Positions 18,063 through 26,954 of a stretch of DNA of 64,000 nucleotides are shown here, one piece after another. The notes under the pieces are model-generated. The model made no database searches and was not told where the DNA came from. It saw only the letters and a list, made by a program, of their open reading frames with translations. Origin of the DNA: Arthrobacter agilis (GTDB lineage Bacteria; Actinomycetota; Actinomycetes; Actinomycetales; Micrococcaceae); contig NZ_NFSC01000030.1 in NCBI RefSeq assembly GCF_002157505.1, positions 62,001 to 126,000 on the forward strand. Direction: 5' to 3'. Made by a program: the position numbers and the translations under genes. Positions within the stretch are counted from its first letter, which is position 1. Every line of letters begins with the position of its first letter.

Positions 18063-18076
18063 TTACACGTGTGTAA
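18063..18076. promoter_or_regulatory. Inverted repeat TTACAC-GT-GTGTAA in the whiB upstream region
   Basis: A perfect 6-2-6 palindrome about 85 bp upstream of the whiB start codon, in one of the few AT-richer patches. On the reverse strand it runs into GTAATTAGCT, a possible -10 region. Candidate operator; no regulator is assigned. Confidence 0.4.
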
Positions 18077-18144
18077 GTCCGACCCGTCAAGCGGGGAGGG
18101 AATCTTATAGACTCGGAAGCAGACATTCACGGGCGCCACGCCGA

Positions 18145-18168
18145 TTTGACTACCTGTTCGACTACCTG
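18145..18168. repeat. Tandem 12-bp repeat TTYGACTACCTG upstream of the TIGR03089 gene
   Basis: TTTGACTACCTG (18145-18156) is followed directly by TTCGACTACCTG (18157-18168), one mismatch. It lies 52 bp before the start codon and may be a promoter element (TTTGAC resembles a -35) or a regulator site. Confidence 0.4.
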
Positions 18169-18219
18169 CTTTTGGCGGCGAATCCGAGTAGCCCGGCCAC
18201 ACAAAACGGAAGGGCCATC

Positions 18220-19011
18220 ATGCCACAGACACCTGCAGGGATCCTGGCCCGGCTGAGGTCCGTCCATCCCTCCTCGCCCCGCCTCGTCTGGCACGGCCGG
18301 GACGGCCGGATCGAACTGTCAGGGCGAGTGTTCGACAACTGGGTGGCCAAGAGTTCGAACCTCCTCGCGGACGAACTCGACGCCGCCGGTGGAACCCTCG
18401 TGGCGTTCGACCTCCCCGTGCACTGGAAGTCCGTGGCGCTCGCTTTCGCGTGCTGGCAGGTCGGCGCCATCGCCGTCCTGCAGGACGGTGTCCGTCCCGG
18501 CTCTGCTTCCCCCACTGCCCCAACTTCCCCCGCTTCCCCCGAGGACCCGCAGGGTGAAGCCGACATCGTGCTGTCATCGCGCGAGGGTGTCGACGTCGAT
18601 CCGCCCCGCCTGCTCGTCTGCGTGGCCCTCGGGTCCCTCGCGCTCCGGTGGGACGGTCCGCTGCCCCGAGGCGCAGTGGACTTCGCGGCGGACGTCCGCT
18701 CGCACGGCGACGTCTACCTCGGAGCGCCCGACGACGCCGGCGACGCACCGCTCATTCGCACCGGCGGCCGGTCCCTGGCAGCCGGGGACCTTGCAGGCCT
18801 CGTGACGCTGCCGGCCGACACTAACTCCGGCAGCTCCGGGGATGCTCCCACGGTGCTCCTCGAACCAGGAACGGACCTCCTGCGCGCGCTCGCTACCGCC
18901 CTCGCCGTGTGGCAGCAGGACGGCACGCTCGTCCTCGTGGAAGAGGGCGTCCCCGTCACCGACCGCTTGCTGGCCGGCGAACGGGTCACGGGCCGGCTGG
19001 GGACTGCCTGA
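18220..19011 (+). CDS. TIGR03089 family protein
   Basis: A 263-residue protein resembling the N-terminal part of AMP-dependent ligases but lacking their catalytic motifs. The conserved features are SPRLVWHGRDGRIELSGRVFDNWVAKSSNLL and HWKSVALAFACWQVGAIAVL. Function is unknown; the mycobacterial relative Rv3268 sits in the same envelope neighbourhood. ATG 18220 has GGAAGGG at good distance. The 3' end overlaps the convergent gtrA-like gene by 26 bp, so each stop codon lies inside the other coding sequence. Confidence 0.83.
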   Translation: MPQTPAGILARLRSVHPSSPRLVWHGRDGRIELSGRVFDNWVAKSSNLLADELDAAGGTLVAFDLPVHWKSVALAFACWQVGAIAVLQDGVRPGSASPTAPTSPASPEDPQGEADIVLSSREGVDVDPPRLLVCVALGSLALRWDGPLPRGAVDFAADVRSHGDVYLGAPDDAGDAPLIRTGGRSLAAGDLAGLVTLPADTNSGSSGDAPTVLLEPGTDLLRALATALAVWQQDGTLVLVEEGVPVTDRLLAGERVTGRLGTA

Positions 19012-19570
19012 CCGGTTCGCCCGCCTCGACGGGCTGGTCGGCCGGCTCGCCCGCCTCGACCGGCTGGTCGACCGAACCCGTGCCGTGCGGGTGGATGATC
19101 TCCTGGTCGTGGCTGAACTCGGGCTCGGCGTCGAGCTCGGCGCTGAACACCCAGAAGCGGTAGGCCACGAAGCGCACCAGGGTGGCGAGCGCGGTGCCGA
19201 AGATACCGACGAGGAACAGGGGGCTCGGCTCCGTGATGTCGAAGACGTACTTCGCGATCCAGACGCAGCCGGCGGCGATGCCCATGCCGATGACGTTGAT
19301 GAAGATGAACATGACGAGCTCGCGGGCGGCGTTGGGCTGCCGCCGGTGCCGGAAGGTCCAGTAGCGGTTGGCCACCCAGGCGAAGATCGTCGCGACGCCG
19401 GCAGAGACGAAGCGGGCCTTCACCTCGCTACCGCTCATGGGGCCGTGGATCAGATACCAGTACAGGCCGTTGTCTATGACGAAGGCCACTCCGCCGACGG
19501 CGCCGAACTTCGCGACTTCGCGCCAGAAGAGGGACGCAAGGCCCCGTATCCGATCCATGAGTCCTGCCAC
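18986..19570 (-). CDS. GtrA family membrane protein
   Basis: A 194-residue protein with four membrane segments: FGAVGGVAFVIDNGLYWYLI, FVSAGVATIFAWVANRYWTF, the ELVMFIFINVIGMGIAAG segment, and LFLVGIFGTALATLVRFVAYRFWVF. GtrA-like proteins are thought to flip polyprenol-linked sugars or take part in wall polysaccharide synthesis; a mycobacterial homologue lies beside purK and purE as here. GTG 19570 is preferred because GGAGG sits 5 nt upstream; ATG 19558 is the alternative. The hydrophilic C-terminal tail contains a doubled decapeptide DQPVEAGEPA. Confidence 0.87.
   Translation of the reverse strand: MAGLMDRIRGLASLFWREVAKFGAVGGVAFVIDNGLYWYLIHGPMSGSEVKARFVSAGVATIFAWVANRYWTFRHRRQPNAARELVMFIFINVIGMGIAAGCVWIAKYVFDITEPSPLFLVGIFGTALATLVRFVAYRFWVFSAELDAEPEFSHDQEIIHPHGTGSVDQPVEAGEPADQPVEAGEPVRQSPAGP
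19011..19070. repeat. 30-bp tandem duplication in the tail of the GtrA-like gene
   Basis: Two 30-bp copies (19011-19040 and 19041-19070) match at 27 positions and encode two copies of GEPxDQPVEA on the reverse strand. The first copy begins on the last base of the TIGR03089 stop codon, so the expansion lies just beyond that gene. Confidence 0.75.
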
Positions 19571-19702
19571 TACAACCTCCACGGTCTGGGTGAGAACGCC
19601 GTGAATCCCGGGGTGAAAACCCCCGTGATTGCAGGACGAACCGTGACAGGGGCCAGCAGAGCGAGCCACCCCGGCTGACCTTTGCATGGCGTGTTTCTCC
19701 CT

Positions 19703-19708
19703 ATTTTA
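19703..19708 (-). promoter_or_regulatory. -10 box TAAAAT upstream of the GtrA-like gene
   Basis: The reverse strand has TAAAAT about 133 bp before the start. The 289-bp gap to purK otherwise shows only GC-rich sequence with a small CCCGGGGTGAAAACCCCCG hairpin near 19605. No convincing -35 is seen. Confidence 0.35.
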
Positions 19709-19859
19709 CGGTGTGAGTGCCCCCGCAGAGTTGCCGAAGGGACGACGGCAGCCTGAGAGTCCACCGGGAATCCGTGGTAGCGGACCTGTGCACGGTTCTC
19801 CGGAGGACGTGCAGTTCGGGAGCGATGCCGGGAGCTGCCCGCCCGGTGGGTACCCTGTG

Positions 19860-21014
19860 ATGGTGACTTTTCCAGTGATAGGCGTGGTCGGCGGCGGCCA
19901 ACTCGCGCGCATGATGGCCGGTCCCGCAGTCGAACTCGGGCTCACGCTCCACGTGCTTGCGGAGGGCCCCGACGTGTCCGCGGTGGCCGCCGTGGCCCAC
20001 TCGAGCGTCGGCGACTACCGCGACCCCGAGACGCTGCGGGCGTTCGCCGCCGGGGTCGACGTCGTGACCTTCGACCACGAGCACGTACCGGGCGAGCTCC
20101 TCGACGAGCTCGCCCGCGAGGGCGTCGCCATCCATCCCTCGCCGGCTGCGCTCCGCCATGCCCAGGACAAACTGGTGATGCGACGGGCCGTGGAGGAGCT
20201 GGGCCTGCCGAATCCCCGGTGGCGGGCCGTGAGTGACACGTCCGACGTCGAGGCCTTCGCGGCGGAGACGGGGTGGCCCGTGGTCCTGAAGACCCCGCGC
20301 GGCGGGTACGACGGCAAGGGAGTCCTCGTCCTGCGCGACGCCGGCGGACTCGCGGCCGCGGAGTCCTGGTTCACCGGCGGAGAGCTGCTGGTGGAGCAGT
20401 TCGTCCCGTTCAGCCGGGAGCTGTCCGTGCTGGTGGCGCGCCGCCCGTCCGGCGAAGCCGTCACATGGCCGGTCGTCGAATCGATCCAGGTGAACAGCGT
20501 CTGCGACGAGGTGATCGCACCCGCACCGGAACTGCCCGACGACGTCGCCGCTGCCGTCACCGCAGCCGCGCTGCGCCTCGCCGAGAGCCTCGATGTCACC
20601 GGTGTCATGGCCGTCGAACTGTTCGAGACGCCCGGCCTCGGCGCCGGGTACCTCGTCAACGAGCTCGCCATGCGTCCGCACAACTCGGGTCACTGGACCA
20701 TGGACGGGGCCGTGACTGGCCAGTTCGAGCAGCACCTGCGCGCGGTCCTCGACCTGCCGCTCGGAGCGACGGACCCCGTGGGCCGGCACACCGTGATGAA
20801 GAACATTCTCGGCGGACCGAACACCGACATCTACGCGGCGTACCGGTCGGCTTTGTCCTCAGGACCATCGGCTAAAGTGCACTTCTACGGCAAGGACGTG
20901 CGTCCCGGCCGCAAGATCGGACACGTCAATGCGCTGGCGGCCCCGGAGGAACCGCTCGAAGCTGTCCGGGCCAGGGCCACGAGGGTTGCCGCGATACTCC
21001 GCGACGGCGCCTGA
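19860..21014 (+). CDS. purK: 5-(carboxyamino)imidazole ribonucleotide synthase (PurK)
   Basis: ATP-grasp enzyme that carboxylates AIR to N5-CAIR in purine synthesis; PurE uses the product. The 384 residues begin with the diagnostic [16 protein letters not shown], followed by DFDHEHVP-like [12 protein letters not shown], the ATP-grasp segments [14 protein letters not shown] and [16 protein letters not shown], and the C-terminal [14 protein letters not shown]. The start is one of three adjacent codons: GTG 19857, ATG 19860 or GTG 19863. A TACCCT box ends exactly 7 nt before GTG 19863, so a leaderless start there is possible. It lies 101 bp before purE. Confidence 0.96.
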   Translation: MVTFPVIGVVGGGQLARMMAGPAVELGLTLHVLAEGPDVSAVAAVAHSSVGDYRDPETLRAFAAGVDVVTFDHEHVPGELLDELAREGVAIHPSPAALRHAQDKLVMRRAVEELGLPNPRWRAVSDTSDVEAFAAETGWPVVLKTPRGGYDGKGVLVLRDAGGLAAAESWFTGGELLVEQFVPFSRELSVLVARRPSGEAVTWPVVESIQVNSVCDEVIAPAPELPDDVAAAVTAAALRLAESLDVTGVMAVELFETPGLGAGYLVNELAMRPHNSGHWTMDGAVTGQFEQHLRAVLDLPLGATDPVGRHTVMKNILGGPNTDIYAAYRSALSSGPSAKVHFYGKDVRPGRKIGHVNALAAPEEPLEAVRARATRVAAILRDGA

Positions 21015-21115
21015 CGACCCGCCAGGACCGACTGACCGGGATCGACCGGCCCGGATCGACGGACGAGGATCGTCCGGATTACGCAGGATTACCCAGGATC
21101 AACCGGAGGAATGCA

Positions 21116-21646
21116 GTGACCAACGCTCAGGTAGGCCTTGTGATGGGCTCGGATTCCGACTGGCCTGTCATGGAGGCCGCAGCGGCGGCGCTGGCCGAGT
21201 TCTCCATCCACTACGAGGCCGACGTCGTCTCCGCGCACCGCATGCCCACCGCCATGATCGAGTACGGCCGGACCGCGCATGAGCGGGGCCTACGCGTCAT
21301 CATCGCCGGTGCCGGAGGAGCAGCGCACCTTCCCGGCATGCTCGCCTCCGTGACTCCGCTTCCCGTGATTGGCGTGCCGGTCCCCCTGCGCTACCTCGAC
21401 GGTATGGATTCCCTGCTGTCGATCGTGCAGATGCCGGCAGGCGTTCCCGTCGCGACAGTGTCGATCGGCGGGGCCCGCAACGCCGGCCTCCTCGCCGTGC
21501 GGATGCTCGCCGCCGGCACGGACGAGCAGGCGCAGGTGCTGCGCAGGCAGCTCGTCGAGTTCGCGGGAGCGCTCCGGGAGACCGCGGAGAACAAGGGCGC
21601 GGCGCTGCGGGACCGCATCGCGGCGTCGACCGCCGAGAACGCATGA
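21116..21646 (+). CDS. purE: 5-(carboxyamino)imidazole ribonucleotide mutase (PurE)
   Basis: Class I PurE converts N5-CAIR to CAIR. The protein has 176 residues with the phosphate-binding GSDSDWPVM, the VVSAHRMP motif carrying the catalytic histidine, [11 protein letters not shown], and [25 protein letters not shown] 21116 is preceded by GGAGG at a good distance; the ATG five bases upstream gives only two codons. Its stop overlaps the LCP gene start by 4 bp, so the purine and envelope genes share an operon. Confidence 0.96.
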   Translation: MTNAQVGLVMGSDSDWPVMEAAAAALAEFSIHYEADVVSAHRMPTAMIEYGRTAHERGLRVIIAGAGGAAHLPGMLASVTPLPVIGVPVPLRYLDGMDSLLSIVQMPAGVPVATVSIGGARNAGLLAVRMLAAGTDEQAQVLRRQLVEFAGALRETAENKGAALRDRIAASTAENA

Positions 21647-23217
21647 TGACCGGCACGCGCGTGCAGGACACGGATGGCGAGGGCACTACCGGCCTCACCA
21701 ATCCCGTGAGGTACCCGGAGGCCGCATCACCTGCGGTCCGCACGAAGCGCGCCTTCGTCCTCCTGGCGCTGACGCTCGTCCTTCCGGGGTCCGCGCAGGT
21801 CGTGGCCGGCGACCGCCGCCTGGGCCGCCGGGCCTTGAGGACCACCTTCACCTGCTGGGCGCTCGTCCTCCTCGGACTGGTCCTCGCCCTGACCAACCGC
21901 AGCCTCGTCGTCGGCGTCGTCACCCACCGCTGGTGGTCCCTCCTGCTGATCGTTGCGCTGCTGGGCATGGCCGTGGCCTGGGCCCTGCTGTTCATCAACA
22001 CCCTGCGCCTCATCAGGATGCCCCTGCTCAACCGCGGGGCACGTCCCCTCGTGGCCGGCGCCCTGGCCCTGCTCATGGCGCTCACCAGCGGATCCCTGGC
22101 CTACGGCGCCTACGTGCTCGGGGTCGGCCGGTCGACCGTGGGGTCGATCTTCCAGACCGGTCCGGCCTTCGACCCCGTGGACGGACGGTACAACTTCCTG
22201 CTCATGGGCGGAGACGCCGGCGAGGACCGCACGGGCCGCCGGCCCGACAGCATCTCGGTCATCAGCGTCGATGCCGAGACAGGCTCGACAGTGACCTTCA
22301 GCATCCCCCGCAACTTCCAGAACGCACAGTTCTCCGACGACTCCCCACTCTGGGAGGCCTACCCCGACGGGTACAACTGCGGAGACCCCTGCATCATCAA
22401 CAGCCTGTACACCGACGTGACCCAGAACTACGCCGACCTGTACCCGGGTGCTGCGGACCCGGGTGCCGAAGCGATGATGGACGCCGCGAGCGGCGTCCTC
22501 GGGATCGAGGTCCAGGCCTACCTCCTGGTCGACATGAACGGCTTCGAGCAGCTGGTGGACGCCATGGGCGGCATCAGGATCGACGCAGGCGGCTGGGTCC
22601 CGATCACGGCAGGCGAGATCCCGGGCTCGGACCCCATCCGCCACTACCCGCCCGACGGCTGGATCAAGCCGGGCGTCCAGACGCTCGACGGCTATCACGC
22701 CCTCTGGTACGCGAGGTCGCGCGAGTTCGTGACGGACTACGACCGCATCTCGCGCCAGCAGTGCGTCCAGCAGGCCATGATCGCCCAGCTCGATCCCGCC
22801 ACCGTGCTGACCCGGTTCCAGTCCCTCGCGGCAGCCGGCACCCAGATCGTCGAGACGGACATCTCCCAGGACCAGCTGGCGAGCTTCGTGGACCTCGGGC
22901 TGAAGGCGCAGGGCCAGGAGACCCGCCGCCTGACCATCGGCCCCCCGGACTTCGGCACGCCCGCGGAGAACTTCGTGACCTACCCGGACTTCGACCTCAT
23001 CCACAGCCGGGTACAGGAGACCTTGGCGCAGGGTGCTGCGGAACCGGGCGCGGCGGGCCCGCTGCAGCTCGACCGCGCGGCGCTCGTGGAGGAACTGCCG
23101 GAAGAGACCGCGGACGACGGCATCACCGAGGAATACCTGCAGGAACTCGCCACCATCGGTGACGACGCCACCCTCGGGGAACTGCTGGCGAACAACGGCG
23201 AGTGCTCGCCCGCCTGA
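21643..23217 (+). CDS. LytR-CpsA-Psr (LCP) family glycopolymer transferase
   Basis: LCP enzymes attach polyprenol-linked secondary polymers to peptidoglycan outside the membrane. The 524 residues start with a membrane region of about four hydrophobic segments (38-55, 65-85, 95-117, 128-150), more than the single anchor of most LCP proteins. The catalytic domain contains [28 protein letters not shown] with the conserved Arg/Asp pair, SIPRNFQNA, and [20 protein letters not shown]-terminal helical tail follows. Translational coupling to purE and close linkage to manA fit a role in mannose-containing wall polymers. Confidence 0.92.
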   Translation: MMTGTRVQDTDGEGTTGLTNPVRYPEAASPAVRTKRAFVLLALTLVLPGSAQVVAGDRRLGRRALRTTFTCWALVLLGLVLALTNRSLVVGVVTHRWWSLLLIVALLGMAVAWALLFINTLRLIRMPLLNRGARPLVAGALALLMALTSGSLAYGAYVLGVGRSTVGSIFQTGPAFDPVDGRYNFLLMGGDAGEDRTGRRPDSISVISVDAETGSTVTFSIPRNFQNAQFSDDSPLWEAYPDGYNCGDPCIINSLYTDVTQNYADLYPGAADPGAEAMMDAASGVLGIEVQAYLLVDMNGFEQLVDAMGGIRIDAGGWVPITAGEIPGSDPIRHYPPDGWIKPGVQTLDGYHALWYARSREFVTDYDRISRQQCVQQAMIAQLDPATVLTRFQSLAAAGTQIVETDISQDQLASFVDLGLKAQGQETRRLTIGPPDFGTPAENFVTYPDFDLIHSRVQETLAQGAAEPGAAGPLQLDRAALVEELPEETADDGITEEYLQELATIGDDATLGELLANNGECSPA

Positions 23218-23262
23218 CCCCGTCCTGACCGCAAGCCCGACCCCCAGCCGAAGGATCCGACG

Positions 23263-24639
23263 ATGTACCTCCTGGACAACACCCTCCGCCCCTACGCGTG
23301 GGGCTCGGAACGCGCGATCGCGGACCTGCTCGGCCGGGAGCCGTCCGGCGGGCCCGAGGCCGAGCTGTGGGTTGGCGCCCACCCCGACTCGCCCTCGCAG
23401 GCCGTTCAGCCGGACGGCACCCGGCGCAGCCTCGCGGACCTGATCGCCGAGGACCCCCAGGGGCTCCTCGGCGAGGCGACGGCAGCGCGCTTCGACGGGC
23501 GCCTCCCCTTCCTCCTCAAGGTCCTCGCTGCGGGGTCCGCCCTGTCCCTCCAGGTGCATCCGAGCCTGGAACAGGCTGCCGCCGGGTACGACGCCGAGGA
23601 GTCCGCCGGTGTTCCCCGCGATGCCCCGCACCGCAACTACCGGGACCGGAACCACAAGCCCGAGATGATCTACGCGCTCACCCCGTTCGAGGCGCTGTGC
23701 GGGTTCAGGCCGCTGCCCGAAGCTCTGCGTACCTTCACGGCCCTCGCGTCCGCCGTCGAGCCTGGCTCCTGGACGCATGAGCTCCTCGACTCCGTCGCCG
23801 CCCAGCTGTCGTCCGGCACGGACACGGCGCTGCGGTCGGCCTTCACCCTGCTGCTCGAGGCGGCGCCGGAGGCCGTCGACGCCGTGGTGGCCGCCGTCGC
23901 CGGCGGTACGGGCGCAACGGGTCCGGCCCAGGGCACCAGCGCCGAGGATGCGGACGCCGTGGCCGCCGACTTCGCGACCGTCTCCGAGCTGGCCGCGCAG
24001 TACCCCGGCGACCCGGGGGTGCTCGTCGCGCTGCTGCTCAACCGTGTCTCGCTCCGGCCCGGGGAGGCCCTCTACCTGCCGGCGGGGAACATCCACGCCT
24101 ACCTGCAGGGCCTGGGGATCGAAGTCATGGCGTCGTCGGACAACGTGCTGCGCGGCGGCCTCACGCCCAAGCACGTCGACACAGCCGAACTGCTCTCCAC
24201 CGTGGTCTTCGAGCCCATCGCACCGCCCGCGCTCGCACCGCAGTACACGCTCCTGGACCAGGAGCTGTACCGCCCGCCGTTCGAGGAGTTCCAGCTCCAG
24301 CGGATCGTCCTGGGCGACCCCGCCGCGGGACCGCAGGGCGAACCGGCGGACGGCGCGGACGACGGCCGCGAGGACAGCCCGCTGCCCGCCGGTGAGAGCC
24401 TCACCCCGGCGCACGTCCCCGTGCTGCAGAACGGTCCCGTGCTGGTCCTCGCGGTCAGTGGGCCGATCCTGCTCGACACCCCCAACTCGACCCTCGAGGT
24501 TCCCCGCGGCGGCAGCGCCTTCGTCGCCGCCTCGGAAGCACCGCTCGTCGTGCGTCCCGCCGCGGACGAACACGGCGCGACGGACGGCCCCGTACTGGCG
24601 TTCGCCGTCACGACGGGCGGCGAGGCACCGGCGCTTTAG
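23263..24639 (+). CDS. manA: Mannose-6-phosphate isomerase, class I
   Basis: Zinc enzyme interconverting fructose-6-P and mannose-6-P, the entry to GDP-mannose and polyprenol-phosphate-mannose. The 458 residues carry the metal ligands Q97 and H99 (LSLQVHPS), E134 (NHKPEMIYAL) and H278 (PAGNIHAYLQG). A variable insertion around 220-245 and the segment near 360-385 are acidic linkers. It lies 45 bp after the LCP gene. The expected partner phosphomannomutase is not in this window. The 3' end overlaps the convergent FemAB-like gene by 4 bp. Confidence 0.95.
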   Translation: MYLLDNTLRPYAWGSERAIADLLGREPSGGPEAELWVGAHPDSPSQAVQPDGTRRSLADLIAEDPQGLLGEATAARFDGRLPFLLKVLAAGSALSLQVHPSLEQAAAGYDAEESAGVPRDAPHRNYRDRNHKPEMIYALTPFEALCGFRPLPEALRTFTALASAVEPGSWTHELLDSVAAQLSSGTDTALRSAFTLLLEAAPEAVDAVVAAVAGGTGATGPAQGTSAEDADAVAADFATVSELAAQYPGDPGVLVALLLNRVSLRPGEALYLPAGNIHAYLQGLGIEVMASSDNVLRGGLTPKHVDTAELLSTVVFEPIAPPALAPQYTLLDQELYRPPFEEFQLQRIVLGDPAAGPQGEPADGADDGREDSPLPAGESLTPAHVPVLQNGPVLVLAVSGPILLDTPNSTLEVPRGGSAFVAASEAPLVVRPAADEHGATDGPVLAFAVTTGGEAPAL

Positions 24640-25679
24640 GAGCGGCCCGCCCGCGCCTGCCGCACCACGCCGACGACCCGTCCAGCCTGCCTGCGCGCTA
24701 CCTGCATGCTGCGCTTGGCGAGCGGCAGCGCCCGGCTGAACAGCGGGTAGAACGGCGAGAGCGGCAGGTCCCAGGTACCGGCGAGCTGGTCCTCGTGCTT
24801 CGCCCAGCCCATCTTGAAGCGGGAGACACCGTCATTGAGCAGTCCGTTGAAGTCGTAGCGCACCACGCCGCGAGCCTTCATCTCCGAGATGGCGAACCAC
24901 TTGAGGGCGTAGTTCGCGCGCAGGCGCTCACCCTCGTCCGTCATGCCGCCGTAAAGCTCGAAGGACGTGGTGTCCGTCGTTGACAGCCACAGGAAAGCGA
25001 CAACGTCGTCCCCGGAGAACGCTGCATACACCGGCGAGGCGTCACCGAGGTTGTCGAAGATGTCCAGGTAGTAGGAGTCCTCGTGGATGCCGAACCTGGC
25101 ACGCTCCGCCGTCAGCCGGTAGACGTCGAGGCACGCGCCGATCTCGCTGCGAACGACCCGCCGGATCTCGAGGCCCTCCCGGCCGGACTTGCGGATGTAC
25201 TGGCGGTGCTTCTTGGTCATGTCGGCCAGCAGTTCGTCCTCCGACCTGCGCAGGTCGAGGATGAGCGTCCGTCCGATGAGGATGGTGTTCGTGCTCGCCT
25301 TCCAGCCGGCGGCGGGCAGCGCACTGACGACGTCGCTCGCTGCGTCCCAGTCCGGTTCGATGGACAGTGCAACCGAGCGATGGGCAGCGCGGACGTATCC
25401 CGCAACAGCTTCAAGGACCTCGATCTCTCGCCCCGGGGCAGTCTGGGGACCACGGGGAATGTAGGCCAGGTTCCGCAATGGGAGCGGCAGGGACCTGCAG
25501 ACGATTTGCGCCGCGCCGACGACCACGCCGTTCTCCGCGACGATCACGCGGTCGGCGCTCCAGCCGTGCGCCGCCTTCGTCTCGCCCCATCCCCACAGCT
25601 GCTGGGGATGGCCTCCCAGCTGGTTGACGGTGGTGTCCCACAGGGCACGGTCGAAGCAGGGCGATACGGAAAGGGTCAT
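24636..25679 (-). CDS. FemAB-like GNAT-fold peptidoglycan bridge / aminoacyl transferase family protein
   Basis: A 347-residue protein with the paired acyl-transferase folds of the FemABX family. Conserved stretches are LWGWGETKAAHGWSADRV, NLAYIPRGPQ, the LLADMTKKHRQYIRKSGREGLEIRR region, and the C-terminal GGMTDEGERLRANYALKWFAISEMKARGVVRYDFNGL followed by VSRFKMGWA. These proteins add residues from aminoacyl-tRNA to lipid II bridges; the specific amino acid cannot be read from the sequence. The extreme C-terminus is basic. The ATG at 25679 has TAGGCT ending 7 nt upstream, predicting a leaderless transcript. Confidence 0.87.
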   Translation of the reverse strand: MTLSVSPCFDRALWDTTVNQLGGHPQQLWGWGETKAAHGWSADRVIVAENGVVVGAAQIVCRSLPLPLRNLAYIPRGPQTAPGREIEVLEAVAGYVRAAHRSVALSIEPDWDAASDVVSALPAAGWKASTNTILIGRTLILDLRRSEDELLADMTKKHRQYIRKSGREGLEIRRVVRSEIGACLDVYRLTAERARFGIHEDSYYLDIFDNLGDASPVYAAFSGDDVVAFLWLSTTDTTSFELYGGMTDEGERLRANYALKWFAISEMKARGVVRYDFNGLLNDGVSRFKMGWAKHEDQLAGTWDLPLSPFYPLFSRALPLAKRSMQVARRQAGRVVGVVRQARAGRS

Positions 25680-25685
25680 TCGACC

Positions 25686-25691
25686 AGCCTA
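25686..25691 (-). promoter_or_regulatory. -10 box TAGGCT of a predicted leaderless promoter (FemAB-like gene)
   Basis: Last T of the hexamer is exactly 7 nt from the A of the ATG at 25679. Confidence 0.55.
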
Positions 25692-25748
25692 TAGGGGCGC
25701 GCCGCCGGTCCGTTCCCGGGCGGCGCGCCGCACTCCCCCGCCGCGCTC

Positions 25749-26789
25749 CTACTCCTTGATGCGGGCGTACGTCTCCCACTTGTGGGCCTGGTGCTCGCCG
25801 TCGACGACCCGGATGGTGCCGGACTTGGAGCGCATGACCATCGACTGCGTCAGGACCTTGTCCTTGCTGTAGCGTACGCCGCGGAGCAGGTCGCCGTCGG
25901 TGATGCCGGTCGCGGCGAAGTAGCAGTTGTCGCTCGTCACGAGGTCGTTGGTCGAGAGCACGCGGTCGAGGTCGTGGCCGGCGTCGAGGGCCTTCTGCTT
26001 CTCCTCGTCACTCGTGGGCCACAGGCGGCCCTGGATGACCCCGCCCAGGGACTTGATGGCGCACGCTGCGACGATGCCCTCGGGCGTGCCGCCGATGCCC
26101 ATAAGGGCGTCGACGTCGGTGCCCTCGCGGGCCGCAGCAATGGCGCCGGCGACGTCGCCGTCCATGATGAACTTGGTGCGCGCACCGGCCGCCCGGATCT
26201 CCTCGACGAGCGGCTTGTGCCGGTCGCGGTCCAGGATCATGACGTTGAGCTGGCTGACCTTCTTGTTGTTCGCTTTCGCGATCAGGTGCAGGTTCTGCTT
26301 CACCGGCAGGCGCAGGTCCACCATGTCGGCGGCCTCGGGGCCGGTGACGAGCTTCTCCATGTAGAACACCGCGGACGGGTCGAACATCGAACCGCGCTCG
26401 GCGACCGCGAGGACCGCCAGGGCGTTATTGATGCCCAGGGCGGTCAGGCGGGTCCCGTCGATCGGGTCGACGGCGACGTCGCACTCGGGTCCGCTGCCAT
26501 CTCCCACGCGCTCACCGTTGAACAGCATGGGCGCCTCGTCCTTCTCGCCCTCACCGATCACCACGACGCCGTTGAAGTGGACGGTCTGCAGGAGCGAGCG
26601 CATGGCATCCACCGCGGCGCCGTCGGCCAGGTTCTTGTCGCCGAAGCCGACCCAGTGGCCGCCCGCGATCGCTGCGGCCTCCGTGACACGGACGAGCTCC
26701 AGCGCGAGGTTCCGGTCCGGTTCGTCATCCCCGACGGCAAGAGCCGGTGACAGTGTCGAGTACTGGGCATTCTTAGCGTTCTGGGACAC
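25749..26789 (-). CDS. glpX: Fructose-1,6-bisphosphatase class II (GlpX)
   Basis: Gluconeogenic phosphatase, metal dependent. The 346 residues show EAAAIAGGHWVGFGDKNLADGAAVDAMR, the metal site GEGEKDEAPML and the lithium-sensitive-phosphatase motif DPIDGTRLTA, then ATGITDGDLLRGVRY near the C-terminus. In actinobacteria GlpX is usually the main FBPase, as in M. tuberculosis Rv1099c. GTG 26789 is preferred over ATG 26801 because GAGGA lies 5 nt upstream and homologues start SQxAxxAQYSTL. It diverges from the DUF4245 gene, as in mycobacteria. Confidence 0.95.
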   Translation of the reverse strand: MSQNAKNAQYSTLSPALAVGDDEPDRNLALELVRVTEAAAIAGGHWVGFGDKNLADGAAVDAMRSLLQTVHFNGVVVIGEGEKDEAPMLFNGERVGDGSGPECDVAVDPIDGTRLTALGINNALAVLAVAERGSMFDPSAVFYMEKLVTGPEAADMVDLRLPVKQNLHLIAKANNKKVSQLNVMILDRDRHKPLVEEIRAAGARTKFIMDGDVAGAIAAAREGTDVDALMGIGGTPEGIVAACAIKSLGGVIQGRLWPTSDEEKQKALDAGHDLDRVLSTNDLVTSDNCYFAATGITDGDLLRGVRYSKDKVLTQSMVMRSKSGTIRVVDGEHQAHKWETYARIKE

Positions 26790-26942
26790 GTCTATCCTCA
26801 TCGTCGAAGGTGTTCAGGCACTGCGCGGGCGTGCCTGTCCGTGGTGTCATCATAAGCGGGCTGCGCGCCGACGTCCCTGTGATGCTGCATACGTGCCCGC
26901 CGATGAAGCCCCTTCCGGTTAGGTGGCGCGGCCGGCATCAGC

Positions 26943-26948
26943 GAAAAT
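26943..26948 (+). promoter_or_regulatory. -10-like GAAAAT 7 nt before the DUF4245 start
   Basis: A weaker hexamer (first base G) with the same 7-nt spacing to GTG 26955 as other leaderless candidates. GGAGGG is also present but abuts the start codon, too close for normal ribosome binding. Confidence 0.35.
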
Positions 26949-26954
26949 GGAGGG

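Noticed and set aside
21727-24573. A 948-residue open frame antisense to the LCP and manA genes
   Set aside because: Composition is of a shadow frame; both sense genes have complete catalytic motifs.
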